From Eggerthellaceae bacterium UBA3686 (GTDB taxonomy: Bacteria > Actinomycetota > Coriobacteriia > Coriobacteriales > Eggerthellaceae), in the NCBI GenBank assembly GCA_002371495.1, contig DFIX01000019.1, forward strand, positions 1-23,394: DNA of 23,394 nt, read 5' to 3'. Shown here piece after piece: positions 6,651 through 13,902 of the stretch. Under the pieces are notes generated by a model that had not been told where the DNA came from, did not search any database, and saw only the letters and a program-made list of their open reading frames with translations. Made by a program: the position numbers and the translations under genes. Within the stretch, counting starts at the first letter, position 1; every line of letters begins with the position of its first letter.

Positions 6651-7772
6651 ATGAAAAAACTTGGATTCGGACTCATGCGGCTGCCGATCACCGACCCCAC
6701 GGACGCCGCGTCAGTTGACCTGGATCAGCTGAAGCAGATGGTGGATCTGTTCATCGAGCGCGGCTTCACCTATTTCGACACCGCCTGGATGTACAACGAC
6801 TTCGCAAGTGAAAGCGCAGTAAAGGAGACCCTGGTAGACCGTCATCCGCGCGACAGCTTCACGCTGGCAACCAAACTGCATTTCGCTTTCTTCGACACGC
6901 CTGCGGACCGCGAGCGAATTTTCAGCGAACAGCTGCGCAAGACGGGCGCGGGCTACTTCGACTACTACCTGCTGCACGGCGTGGACGCGACCAACATAGG
7001 CAAGTTCGAAAGCAACGGCTGCTTCGAATGGCTTCAGGGCAAAAAGGATGAGGGCCTGGTCAGGCACATCGGCTTCTCGTTCCACGACACGGCCGAAGTG
7101 CTCGACGGCATACTAGCGCGCCATCCCGAAGCCGAATTTGTTCAGCTGCAGGTGAACTACCTCGACTGGGAAAGCGACTGGATCCAGAGCCGTGCGAACT
7201 TGGAGGTATGCGCACGGCACAACAAGCCCGTCATCGTGATGGAGCCCGTGAAGGGCGGAACTCTGGCGCGCGTTCCCGAACCGGCCGAGGCGCTGCTCAA
7301 GGCAGCAGACCCACAGGCGTCCGTACCCAGCTGGGCCATCCGCTTCGCCGCTTCGCAGCCGGGCGTCATGGTGGTGCTCTCGGGCATGAGCGACCTGGCG
7401 CAGCTCGACGACAATACGTCGTTCATGGCCGACTTCCAGCCGCTGACCGCCGACGAGCAGGCGCTGTGCTTCAAGACGGCCGACATCGTGAACGCGCAGA
7501 TTGCCGTTCCTTGCACCGGCTGCGCATACTGCACCGACGGCTGCCCGCAAAACATCGCGATCCCGCAGTACTTCTCGCTGTACAACGAGCTCATGCGCGA
7601 AGATATGGAGCGCAAGGGTTGGACGGTTTCGTTCGCAAGCTACAATGCGCTCGCAGCCAAGTTCGGCAAGGCCTCGGAGTGCGTTGGCTGCCATGCCTGC
7701 GAGCAGGCCTGCCCCCAGCATCTTCCCATCGTGGAATACCTGGAGGACGTCGCCGCGCGGTTCGAGAATTAG
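6651..7772 (+). CDS. Aldo/keto reductase with C-terminal double 4Fe-4S module
   Basis: A 373-residue cytoplasmic oxidoreductase of the COG1453 type. The N-terminal (beta/alpha)8 barrel starts with LGFGLMRLP, then has the AKR active-site segments FDTAWMYN (Asp and Tyr), ATKLHF (Lys) and YYLLHGVD (His), and ends with MEPVKGGTLA and the SQPGVMVVLSGM nucleotide-binding strand. A ferredoxin-like tail follows, with two Cx2Cx2Cx3CP clusters: C288/C291/C294/C298 and C344/C347/C350/C354. Such proteins are thought to couple NAD(P)H to Fe-S electron transfer in anaerobes; the substrate is unknown. ATG codons at 6648 and 6651 are adjacent. GAAGGG upstream favours 6651 (7-base spacing). It is transcribed alone, 324 bases ahead of the CydDC gene. 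Confidence 0.9.
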   Translation: MKKLGFGLMRLPITDPTDAASVDLDQLKQMVDLFIERGFTYFDTAWMYNDFASESAVKETLVDRHPRDSFTLATKLHFAFFDTPADRERIFSEQLRKTGAGYFDYYLLHGVDATNIGKFESNGCFEWLQGKKDEGLVRHIGFSFHDTAEVLDGILARHPEAEFVQLQVNYLDWESDWIQSRANLEVCARHNKPVIVMEPVKGGTLARVPEPAEALLKAADPQASVPSWAIRFAASQPGVMVVLSGMSDLAQLDDNTSFMADFQPLTADEQALCFKTADIVNAQIAVPCTGCAYCTDGCPQNIAIPQYFSLYNELMREDMERKGWTVSFASYNALAAKFGKASECVGCHACEQACPQHLPIVEYLEDVAARFEN

Positions 7773-8096
7773 CGAACTGCATGGAACCCTCTGCGTTGCT
7801 ATTACCGTATTTGAAATATATGACGGAGCGCGCATAAATGAATCAGCAAGGTTTCGAGAAACGCTTCGCAGCACGCTGCTGTTCTGCATGATGAAGGTAC
7901 ACGGTTTCGCCAAAGCGGATTACGTTGATCTCGACGCCCGCTTCCACTTATTGCTACCGTAGCCCGTAAGGTGCGAAGAATACGGACTTGGCGCATCGAG
8001 TACAATTCGGGACGAAGCCGCTTATTAGCTTGTATGACCATGCGGTAACGTGGGATAATTTACTCGTATTTATTTGCTCGATCGATTGGTTCCTCG
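7773..8096. other. 324-bp intergenic region
   Basis: I see no gene and no strong hairpin. The first part after the reductase stop has no terminator-like structure. The last 70 bases are AT-rich and carry the likely CydDC promoter. Confidence 0.5.
8030..8059 (+). promoter_or_regulatory. Likely promoter of the CydDC gene
   Basis: TTGTAT (8030-8035), an 18-base spacer and GATAAT (8054-8059). It would start transcription near 8066, about 30 bases before the ATG. No clear Shine-Dalgarno site precedes 8097. Confidence 0.5.
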
Positions 8097-11000
8097 ATGC
8101 TCGACCGCAACCTGATGAAACTCCCCGGCATGCCCGGCGTCATGGCGGCGCTGCTGGTGCTCGCGCTTCTGCAAGCGGCAGCGGTGTTCGGGCAAGTATG
8201 GTTCCTTGCCGGAGCGCTTTCGATGCTTTGGGAGGGTATCGCCCTAGAGCAGGCATTGCCGAACGTCGCTTGCTTCTTCGCATGCTTCGCGCTGCTGAAC
8301 CTCCTGAGGTTCGGGCAGGAAACTATGCTCGACCGATTCTCGCAGCGCCGAGCGGAGTCGCTGCGCGACGAGCTGCTTAGTGCCACATTCGACGACGAGG
8401 CCCTTCTGGCGGTGCGGCAAGGTGCGGCCCGCGTATCGACGATGCTCGGCAGCGGCATCGACGAGGTGCAGACCTATGTGCGCATCATACCTCCCAAGAT
8501 CGTCGGAATGGTCGCAGTGTCCATTCCGCTGCTCGTCGCGGTCTTTGCGCTCGATTGGGTCAGCGGCGTCATCTTGGCGGTGATGTTTCCCGTCATCATC
8601 TTCTTCATGATACTGCTCGGCAAGCAGGCAGCCGCGCGCGCCGAGCGCCAGTACGGCGCCTACACGCGCCTGTCGAACCGTTTCATCGACACGCTGCGCG
8701 GCCTCCCCGTGCTGCGCGCCTTCGGCGCCGCCCGGGCCGAAAGCCGCACGATGCATGCCTACAGCGAGCGCCTGCGCCATGCGACGGTGCGCACGCTCAC
8801 GACTGCCACGCTTTCGAGCGCGGTGCTTGACCTGTGCGCGACCTTCGGCGTTGCAGCCGTAGCCATGATGCTGGCGTTCAGGCTGATGGACGGCTCGATG
8901 CAGCTCTTCGGCGCATTGAGCGCCCTCATGCTGGCGCCTGAGTACTTCGCCCCCATCCGCGCCTTTGCGAGCGACTACCACGCATCGCTCGACGGTAAGA
9001 ACGCGCTTGCTGACGCGCTGGGGCTAATCGGATCCTTCAAGCAGGGCGCGAGAAACGCGGTTTCAGAAAACGCAAGCGCTGCCGAGGGCGCAGAGGCGGC
9101 CGACGGTGCGAACGCACTCGGCGACGAAACGAGCCGCAGCGGCGCGCCGGCGCAAACGTTCGGTACTACCGCTCCGCAGGGCACGCTAACCCCGTTTGAC
9201 GCGACAAAGGGCATTGGCGATGAGACTCCTGCCCCGCTGCGCCCATGGGATGAAACGAGCACGATCTCCTTCGAAGGCATAACGTTGCGCTACAGCGCCG
9301 CTGCCAGCGCGGGCGGCGAAATCGATGCAAACGATGGCGCAGGAAGCGATGCGGTTGGCACCGCCGAAACGGTCGTCGGCCCGTTCACGTTCGACGTCAG
9401 CGGCACGCGCCGCGTGGCGCTCATCGGAAAGAGCGGCGCCGGCAAGAGCACGCTCGCGGGCGTCATCGCAGGCATGCTGCACCCAAGCGGCGGGCGCATA
9501 CTCGTAGACGGCTCACCTGCGGACCTCACCGATGCAAGCTGGAAAGACCAGGTGCGCATCATCCCCCAGCAGCCCTACATCTTCCGCGCAACGCTGGCCG
9601 ACAACGTGCGCTTCTACGCTCCCGACGCCACCGACGACGAGGTCGCGCGCGCCATATGCGCCGTCGGCTTAAATCCGCTCGTAACCGAGCTACCCCGCGG
9701 CCTGCAGACGGTAATCGGGGAAGGCGCACGGGGGCTTTCGGGCGGACAGGCGCATCGCGTAGCGCTCGCGCGCATGCTGCTCGACCGGCGCGCCCGCGTG
9801 CTCGTCTTCGACGAACCCACGGCACACCTCGACATACAGACCGAGCTCGAGCTGAAGCCCGTCATGCTCGAAGCCATGCGCGGCAAGCTCGTCTTCTTCG
9901 CCACGCACCGCATGCATTGGACGCGCGACATGGACGTGATCGTCGACCTTTCGAACGGCACGTGCAAAAGTGCCCTAGTGCAAAAGGGTCAGACCCTTTT
10001 GCACGTTGACTCGGCAGACGCGACGCCGATTACTTCCCCTATTCCTCAACGGCGCAGCGAAACCGCAGGTGGGAGCATGACATCGGCGATTCTGCAGCAC
10101 CAACTTCAAAATTATTCCAATGTTAGCGAAGCCAAGCCGATGTGCGCACCCACCTGCGGTTTCGCGGACAATCGGGTCGGCCATGAGGGTTTGATGCCAC
10201 AAAAGAACCAAGACGATGTGCACCTTGAAACACACACGGCATCCGCTGCTGAGAGCAACAGCCGCAAGCGTGCTGCCAAGCGCACGACGCCTCCACGGTG
10301 GTTCTCGCAGTTCATCGGGCGCTACAAGCGCTCGGTCGTCGTTGCGCTGACGCTCGGGCTCGTGGCATCGGGCTTCTCGGCATTGCTCATGTTCGCATCC
10401 GGTTTCTTGATTTCGGCCACAGCACAGCCGGGAATCACGCTGTTCGCCATCATGGTGCCCATCGCCTTCGTGCAGATCTTCGGCCTGGGCCGGCCTTTCG
10501 CGCACTACCTCGAGCGGCTCATCAGCCACGATTGGGTGCTCAAGGTCACCTCGGACTTGCGCCTTATGCTCTACGACGCCATCGAGCGGCGCATCGAGGA
10601 CCCCGCACTCGCCCGCGCGACCGGCGAGTACCTGGGGCTCCTCGACGACGACATCGCTCACCTGCAGAACCTCTATTTGCGCGTCGTGTTTCCGGTGGCG
10701 ATTGCCGTCTTGCTCGCAATCGGCGCCTGCGTGGCGTTCGCGTTCTTCTCAGCTGAGCTCGTAGCACTCATGCTGGTTTCGCTCGCCGTGTGCGTCGTCG
10801 CCCTACCGTATGCGTCTTTGCTGATCGCCGGGGCAAAATCAAGGGAAGCCAAGAGAATGCGGGCGGCCGAATACCCGGCGCTTGCCGACGACGTGGGCGG
10901 CTCGCGCGACTGGGTCTACGCCAAGCGCGGAACCGAAGCGGTCCTGGCCCATGCTAAAAGCGATGGCGCCATACGGTCGACCGAAAGCTCCTCTCGCCTT

Positions 11001-12065
11001 GTAGAGCGAGCGTTTGCGCTGGTGTCGGCCCTGTGCTTGGGCGCTACTGCCTGCGCTATCGTATACTGGTCCGGCATCAACCTCGCCAATGGCCCCGGCG
11101 AGAACTGGATCGCCGCCCTTGCGCTCGGTTTCTTCCCGCTCATAGAGGCGTTTACAGCCCTCCCCCATTCGCTTGCGCAGATCACCGTGCACGAAGACGC
11201 CGTCGCGCGCCTCGACGAATACCTCGGAGAGCGCAATTGCCCCGACGAGACCCCTCGCGATCCAGACGGTTCCGCGGTCAGGGCGGACGCTGGCGACCTC
11301 GCCCTTCAGGCACATGACGCCCCGCTCACATCGGCCACGTCGGCCATATCGTTGGCGCGCATCACCTATACCTACCCCCGCGCGCTTCGTCCAGCCCTTT
11401 CCGATATCTCAATAGAAATACCCGCGGGACAATCGGTTGCATTCATCGGTCGAAGTGGCTCTGGAAAGAGCACGCTTTTCCATATAATCCGCGGCGTGCT
11501 CCCTCCCCAAGAAGGTGCGGTGAGCATCTCGGGAATGGAAGAAACGGAAGCAGACGTGCCGAAAAGCCCCGGCGAACCCTTAGTCGGCTACCTCGGCCAA
11601 ACGCCCTACCTGTTCAACCGTACGCTGCGCGAGAACCTGACGCTCGGCGTCTTCGAGCGTGACGACGATGCGCTCGCCTCCGCCCTTAAGTCGGTCGGCC
11701 TCGGAGCTAAACTTAAGAGCTTGCCCGACGGCCTCAACACCGTTGTCGGCGAGACGGGCGTCGGATTCTCGGGTGGCGAGGCGCATCGCATCGCCCTTGC
11801 CAGAACGCTCGTAGCCGACACGCCGATAGTGCTCGTCGACGAGCCCTTCTCGGCCCTCGATCCCGAAACCGAACAATCGCTCCTGACCACCCTGTTCGAC
11901 GTATGCGCCGAAAAGACCCTCTTAGTCGTAACGCACCACCTGTCTGGCATCGAGCGCTTCGACCGCATCGTCTTCGTAGAAGACGGGCAAATCGCTCTCG
12001 ACGGTACCCCCGCCGAGCTCGCCGCCCAAAGCCCCCTCTTCACCGCCCTCCTCGCCCTGGAATAG
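8097..12065 (+). CDS. cydDC: Fused CydD-CydC ABC exporter (thiol-reductant/heme transporter type)
   Basis: A single 1322-residue frame holds two complete ABC half-transporters. Half 1 (about 1-630) is CydD-like: membrane domain with LSNRFIDTLRGLPVLRAFGA and LMLAPEYFAPIRAF, then Walker A GKSGAGKST (444-452), signature LSGGQ (547-551), Walker B DEP (572-574) and H-loop ATHRMHW. Half 2 (about 735-1322) is CydC-like: membrane domain with GRPFAHYLERLISHDWVLK, Walker A GRSGSGKST (1118-1126), signature FSGGE (1224-1228), Walker B DEP (1248-1250) and VTHHLSG. The family exports glutathione/cysteine or moves heme and is needed for cytochrome bd assembly; fused versions are known in actinobacteria. Oddities: about 75 residues of Ala/Gly/Glu-rich sequence between membrane domain 1 and ATPase 1, and a ~100-residue linker between halves built partly from palindromic DNA. 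The start is uncertain, with no clear ribosome site; ATGs at 8115 and 8130 are alternatives. No cydAB nearby. Confidence 0.88.
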   Translation: MLDRNLMKLPGMPGVMAALLVLALLQAAAVFGQVWFLAGALSMLWEGIALEQALPNVACFFACFALLNLLRFGQETMLDRFSQRRAESLRDELLSATFDDEALLAVRQGAARVSTMLGSGIDEVQTYVRIIPPKIVGMVAVSIPLLVAVFALDWVSGVILAVMFPVIIFFMILLGKQAAARAERQYGAYTRLSNRFIDTLRGLPVLRAFGAARAESRTMHAYSERLRHATVRTLTTATLSSAVLDLCATFGVAAVAMMLAFRLMDGSMQLFGALSALMLAPEYFAPIRAFASDYHASLDGKNALADALGLIGSFKQGARNAVSENASAAEGAEAADGANALGDETSRSGAPAQTFGTTAPQGTLTPFDATKGIGDETPAPLRPWDETSTISFEGITLRYSAAASAGGEIDANDGAGSDAVGTAETVVGPFTFDVSGTRRVALIGKSGAGKSTLAGVIAGMLHPSGGRILVDGSPADLTDASWKDQVRIIPQQPYIFRATLADNVRFYAPDATDDEVARAICAVGLNPLVTELPRGLQTVIGEGARGLSGGQAHRVALARMLLDRRARVLVFDEPTAHLDIQTELELKPVMLEAMRGKLVFFATHRMHWTRDMDVIVDLSNGTCKSALVQKGQTLLHVDSADATPITSPIPQRRSETAGGSMTSAILQHQLQNYSNVSEAKPMCAPTCGFADNRVGHEGLMPQKNQDDVHLETHTASAAESNSRKRAAKRTTPPRWFSQFIGRYKRSVVVALTLGLVASGFSALLMFASGFLISATAQPGITLFAIMVPIAFVQIFGLGRPFAHYLERLISHDWVLKVTSDLRLMLYDAIERRIEDPALARATGEYLGLLDDDIAHLQNLYLRVVFPVAIAVLLAIGACVAFAFFSAELVALMLVSLAVCVVALPYASLLIAGAKSREAKRMRAAEYPALADDVGGSRDWVYAKRGTEAVLAHAKSDGAIRSTESSSRLVERAFALVSALCLGATACAIVYWSGINLANGPGENWIAALALGFFPLIEAFTALPHSLAQITVHEDAVARLDEYLGERNCPDETPRDPDGSAVRADAGDLALQAHDAPLTSATSAISLARITYTYPRALRPALSDISIEIPAGQSVAFIGRSGSGKSTLFHIIRGVLPPQEGAVSISGMEETEADVPKSPGEPLVGYLGQTPYLFNRTLRENLTLGVFERDDDALASALKSVGLGAKLKSLPDGLNTVVGETGVGFSGGEAHRIALARTLVADTPIVLVDEPFSALDPETEQSLLTTLFDVCAEKTLLVVTHHLSGIERFDRIVFVEDGQIALDGTPAELAAQSPLFTALLALE
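9978..10004. repeat. Perfect 27-bp palindrome inside the CydDC gene
   Basis: GTGCAAAAGGGTC, one central A, GACCCTTTTGCAC: 13 of 13 pairs. It is translated as VQKGQTLLH in the linker between the two halves. No T-run follows, so it is not a standard terminator. It resembles the hairpin at 1584-1610. Confidence 0.8.
10057..10165. mobile_element. 109-bp terminal-inverted-repeat element inside the CydDC gene
   Basis: GCGAAACCGCAGGTGGG (10057-10073) is perfectly repeated in inverse orientation at 10149-10165 (CCCACCTGCGGTTTCGC). After a short mismatch the pairing resumes with CATCGGC (10081-10087) / GCCGATG (10136-10142), so the ends match over about 30 bp. The interior is AT-richer. It is read through in the open frame. 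It fits a miniature non-autonomous insertion or palindromic repeat. The outer bases show no clear target duplication. Confidence 0.55.
10185..10196 (+). promoter_or_regulatory. Possible internal ribosome site and start for the CydC half
   Basis: GAGGG (10185-10189), TTTG, then ATG (10194) in the CydDC frame. It would yield a separate protein beginning MPQKNQDDVH before the CydC membrane domain. A second in-frame ATG at 10078 also has AGGTGGGAG just upstream. Both halves might therefore also be made as separate chains. Confidence 0.25.
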
Positions 12066-12082
12066 CAGACATCGGGGACACC

Positions 12083-12125
12083 GAGGATGTTGTCTGCCGG
12101 AAGGCAACATCCTCCCCGGTTTCTT
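12083..12125 (+). terminator. Terminator of the CydDC gene
   Basis: GAGGATGTTG (12083-12092) pairs perfectly with CAACATCCTC (12105-12114) around a 12-base loop, followed by CCCGGTTTCTT. It lies 18 bases after the CydDC stop. The T-run is interrupted. Confidence 0.65.
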
Positions 12126-12229
12126 CGCATGCCCTTATCGGTCGAATCATGCGTAAACAGGATGACGCCGGCGAAGAACTCGCCACCCTCCACGCGTACG
12201 TCGAGGGTGCCGCCGTACCGCTCGATGCA
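12120..12229 (-). pseudogene. Probable 3' remnant of a GHKL-type sensor histidine kinase
   Basis: Starting 3 bases after the ATPase stop and in the same frame, the minus strand reads CIERYGGTLDVRVEGGEFF followed by AGVILFTHDSTDKGMRRN. The block 'ERYGG-x-hydrophobic-x-V' with a closing 'F-x-A-x-V-x-L' strand is the usual C-terminal end of GHKL ATPase domains in AgrC/VirS-like sensor kinases. No kinase core (His box, N box, G boxes) remains, and the original stop codon appears lost into the CydDC terminator. Identity rests on ~35 residues, so a different protein end is possible. It suggests the ATPase gene was inserted into, or fused by deletion with, a former kinase locus. Confidence 0.5.
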
Positions 12230-12232
12230 ATT

Positions 12233-13579
12233 TCAGAGCAGGGGTGCCATGTAGTACGGGAGGTAGATGACCTCCTTCTCCCTCTTGAGTTCCCCGGCGT
12301 GAAGTACGTATGCCGTTCCCACGCGCTTGCCGAACTTCTCGCGGAGCTTCGTGAGGGACTTGGTGCTTCTGGAGGTCGAGGACTTAACCTCGACAGGGCA
12401 TACTTTGCCGCCGCGCCGCAGGAGGAAGTCAACTTCCATCGTGATCTTTCGCGTTGCATCGTCCGTCTCTCGGTAGAAAAACGCTCGGTGGCCGCTCGAA
12501 CGAAGGGACTGCGCGGTCGCGTTCTCCACAACCATCCCCTCGTTTACGTGCAGCTTGTCGAGCAATATTGCCTTGTAAAGCTCGTTGTTTAGGTATGTTC
12601 CGTCTCGATAGGCGAGGCTCACGAGCAGGCCTGTGTCCATGAGGTAGCACTTGAAGGAGGGGTCGGTCACTGCAAGGTTGAGGACGGCGCTTGGGTCGTC
12701 GACGTTGTTGGCGATGTTCACCACCATGGCCTGATCGAGCCAGCGAATGGGCCCTGCGTATTCGCGCATGCGCGCGCCCTTTCCAACATGCGAGATGACA
12801 TAGCGCTTGTCGTGCTTGGAGAGCTCGGACGGGATGCGCTCGAAGAATCCCCTCACGTATTCCGTGCGTTCCTCGTTCTGGTCCTCCATGTCGCTTTCAT
12901 ATAGACTGATGATGCGCTGCTTGGCAAAATCGGCTCGCCCGAAGTCATGCGTGTCAACGAACGCCTGCACCGCTTGGGGCATGCCCCCTACGAGCATCCA
13001 CTCGCGGTATGCCTTCATGGTCTGCTGATGGAGCGCCCCCATAGGTGCGAGCGCTTCGAAGCGCTCGCGCATCGCTGGCATCACCAGGGGCCTCTTTGTA
13101 GCGAGCAAGTACTCTTCGAAGTCCATGGGCAGCACATCCACGAAGTGCTCCTCGGAGGGTATGAGGATGTCCTTAGCGCGTTTCTCGATGCTCGCGAGCG
13201 AGCCGGTCTCCAGGTAGTCGAACCTTCCGTCCTCCAACAGCGTCTTGAGGGCCTGCCGCGCGGGCAGAAACAGCTGTATCTCGTCCAGGACGATGAGGGA
13301 TTCGTGCTCGTAGAGCTTGGTCTGGTATGCGAACTCCAGCGTAGAGAAGAACGTGTCGAGGTCACGCAAGGAATTGACGAAGAGGTCGCGAATCTCGGTT
13401 TCTACCTGGTCAAAGCGCACGAGTATGTGGGAGCGGTACTGTTCACGGGCAAATTTCTCGGCGAGCGTGGTCTTGCCGACACGCCTCGCTCCGCGAAGAA
13501 AAAGGGCATAGCGTGGCGCCCAATCGCGCTTCCATGCGAGCATCTGCTCATAGGCCTTCCGCTCGAAATAGTTCTCCAT
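12233..13579 (-). CDS. AAA_14 / DUF4143 ATPase
   Basis: A 448-residue predicted ATPase of the common AAA_14-DUF4143 family. Walker A is GARRVGKT (residues 30-37) and Walker B LIVLDEIQ (D99-E100), followed by the sensor-like ETGSLASI segment. The C-terminal DUF4143 half ends in a PD-(D/E)xK-like motif, EVDFLLRRGG...VEVKSS (D384, E397, K399), so a nuclease-fold subdomain is likely. Physiological role unknown; these genes are often found as single, horizontally spread units. The ATG at 13579 has GGAG 5 bases upstream. An in-frame ATG at 13639 would translate the upstream repeats and is unlikely. Upstream are two identical 16-bp direct repeats. Downstream, in the same frame, is a kinase remnant. 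Confidence 0.88.
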   Translation of the reverse strand: MENYFERKAYEQMLAWKRDWAPRYALFLRGARRVGKTTLAEKFAREQYRSHILVRFDQVETEIRDLFVNSLRDLDTFFSTLEFAYQTKLYEHESLIVLDEIQLFLPARQALKTLLEDGRFDYLETGSLASIEKRAKDILIPSEEHFVDVLPMDFEEYLLATKRPLVMPAMRERFEALAPMGALHQQTMKAYREWMLVGGMPQAVQAFVDTHDFGRADFAKQRIISLYESDMEDQNEERTEYVRGFFERIPSELSKHDKRYVISHVGKGARMREYAGPIRWLDQAMVVNIANNVDDPSAVLNLAVTDPSFKCYLMDTGLLVSLAYRDGTYLNNELYKAILLDKLHVNEGMVVENATAQSLRSSGHRAFFYRETDDATRKITMEVDFLLRRGGKVCPVEVKSSTSRSTKSLTKLREKFGKRVGTAYVLHAGELKREKEVIYLPYYMAPLL

Positions 13580-13590
13580 CACCACTCCAA

Positions 13591-13667
13591 TCACGATTGC
13601 GCAAGTCCTGGTACAGCTAATTTTCACAATTGCGCACATTATTTACAAGTAAATTTTCACAATTGCG
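13591..13667. repeat. Direct repeats upstream of the AAA_14 ATPase
   Basis: AATTTTCACAATTGCG occurs exactly at 13619-13634 and 13652-13667, 33 bases start to start, about three helical turns. A degenerate third copy, TCACGATTGCGCA, is at 13591-13603. Each contains a CAATTG or near-palindromic core. Their phasing and position in the ATPase promoter suggest operator sites, possibly for autoregulation. Confidence 0.6.
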
Positions 13668-13810
13668 TCGCATAGACACGGGAGGACCCCACCGTGATCA
13701 GGCAAGCACCCTGCGAAGGCCTCGGCCCGCGCACAACCCGGCTCCGATTCCGGTGAAGTAAATGAAGTCATACACATTCACGCAAATTTGCGGCCGTTCG
13801 TGCAGAAAGC

Positions 13811-13840
13811 TTGCGAACGTGAATACGACCTGCATAATAT
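13811..13840 (+). promoter_or_regulatory. Likely promoter of the glycan fusion gene
   Basis: TTGCGA (13811-13816), an 18-base spacer, TAATAT (13835-13840). The predicted start near 13847 gives a ~55-base leader to the ATG at 13903. Confidence 0.55.
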
Positions 13841-13902
13841 AAATCTATGTGTGTCAGCTCTCGAAACCCCGTTACGTCGCAGATGCGAAAGAGGCGCCGA
13901 TT

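Larger units (their letters stand above)
13580..13902. other. 323-bp divergent intergenic region
   Basis: The left part (13591-13667) is AT-rich and holds direct repeats and presumably the ATPase promoter. The middle (13680-13790) shows nothing I can support. The right part has the promoter and untranslated leader of the glycan gene. Confidence 0.5.

Noticed and set aside
7500..7745. Separate ferredoxin gene at the end of the aldo/keto reductase
   Set aside because: The two 4Fe-4S motifs are in the same uninterrupted frame as the reductase barrel, an arrangement known for this family.
9978..10004. Palindrome as an intragenic transcription terminator
   Set aside because: No T-run follows on either strand and the open frame continues through an intact second half.
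13591..13667. CRISPR-like repeats
   Set aside because: Only two exact 16-bp units and one degenerate copy, with short AT-rich spacers, in a promoter position and with no cas genes.
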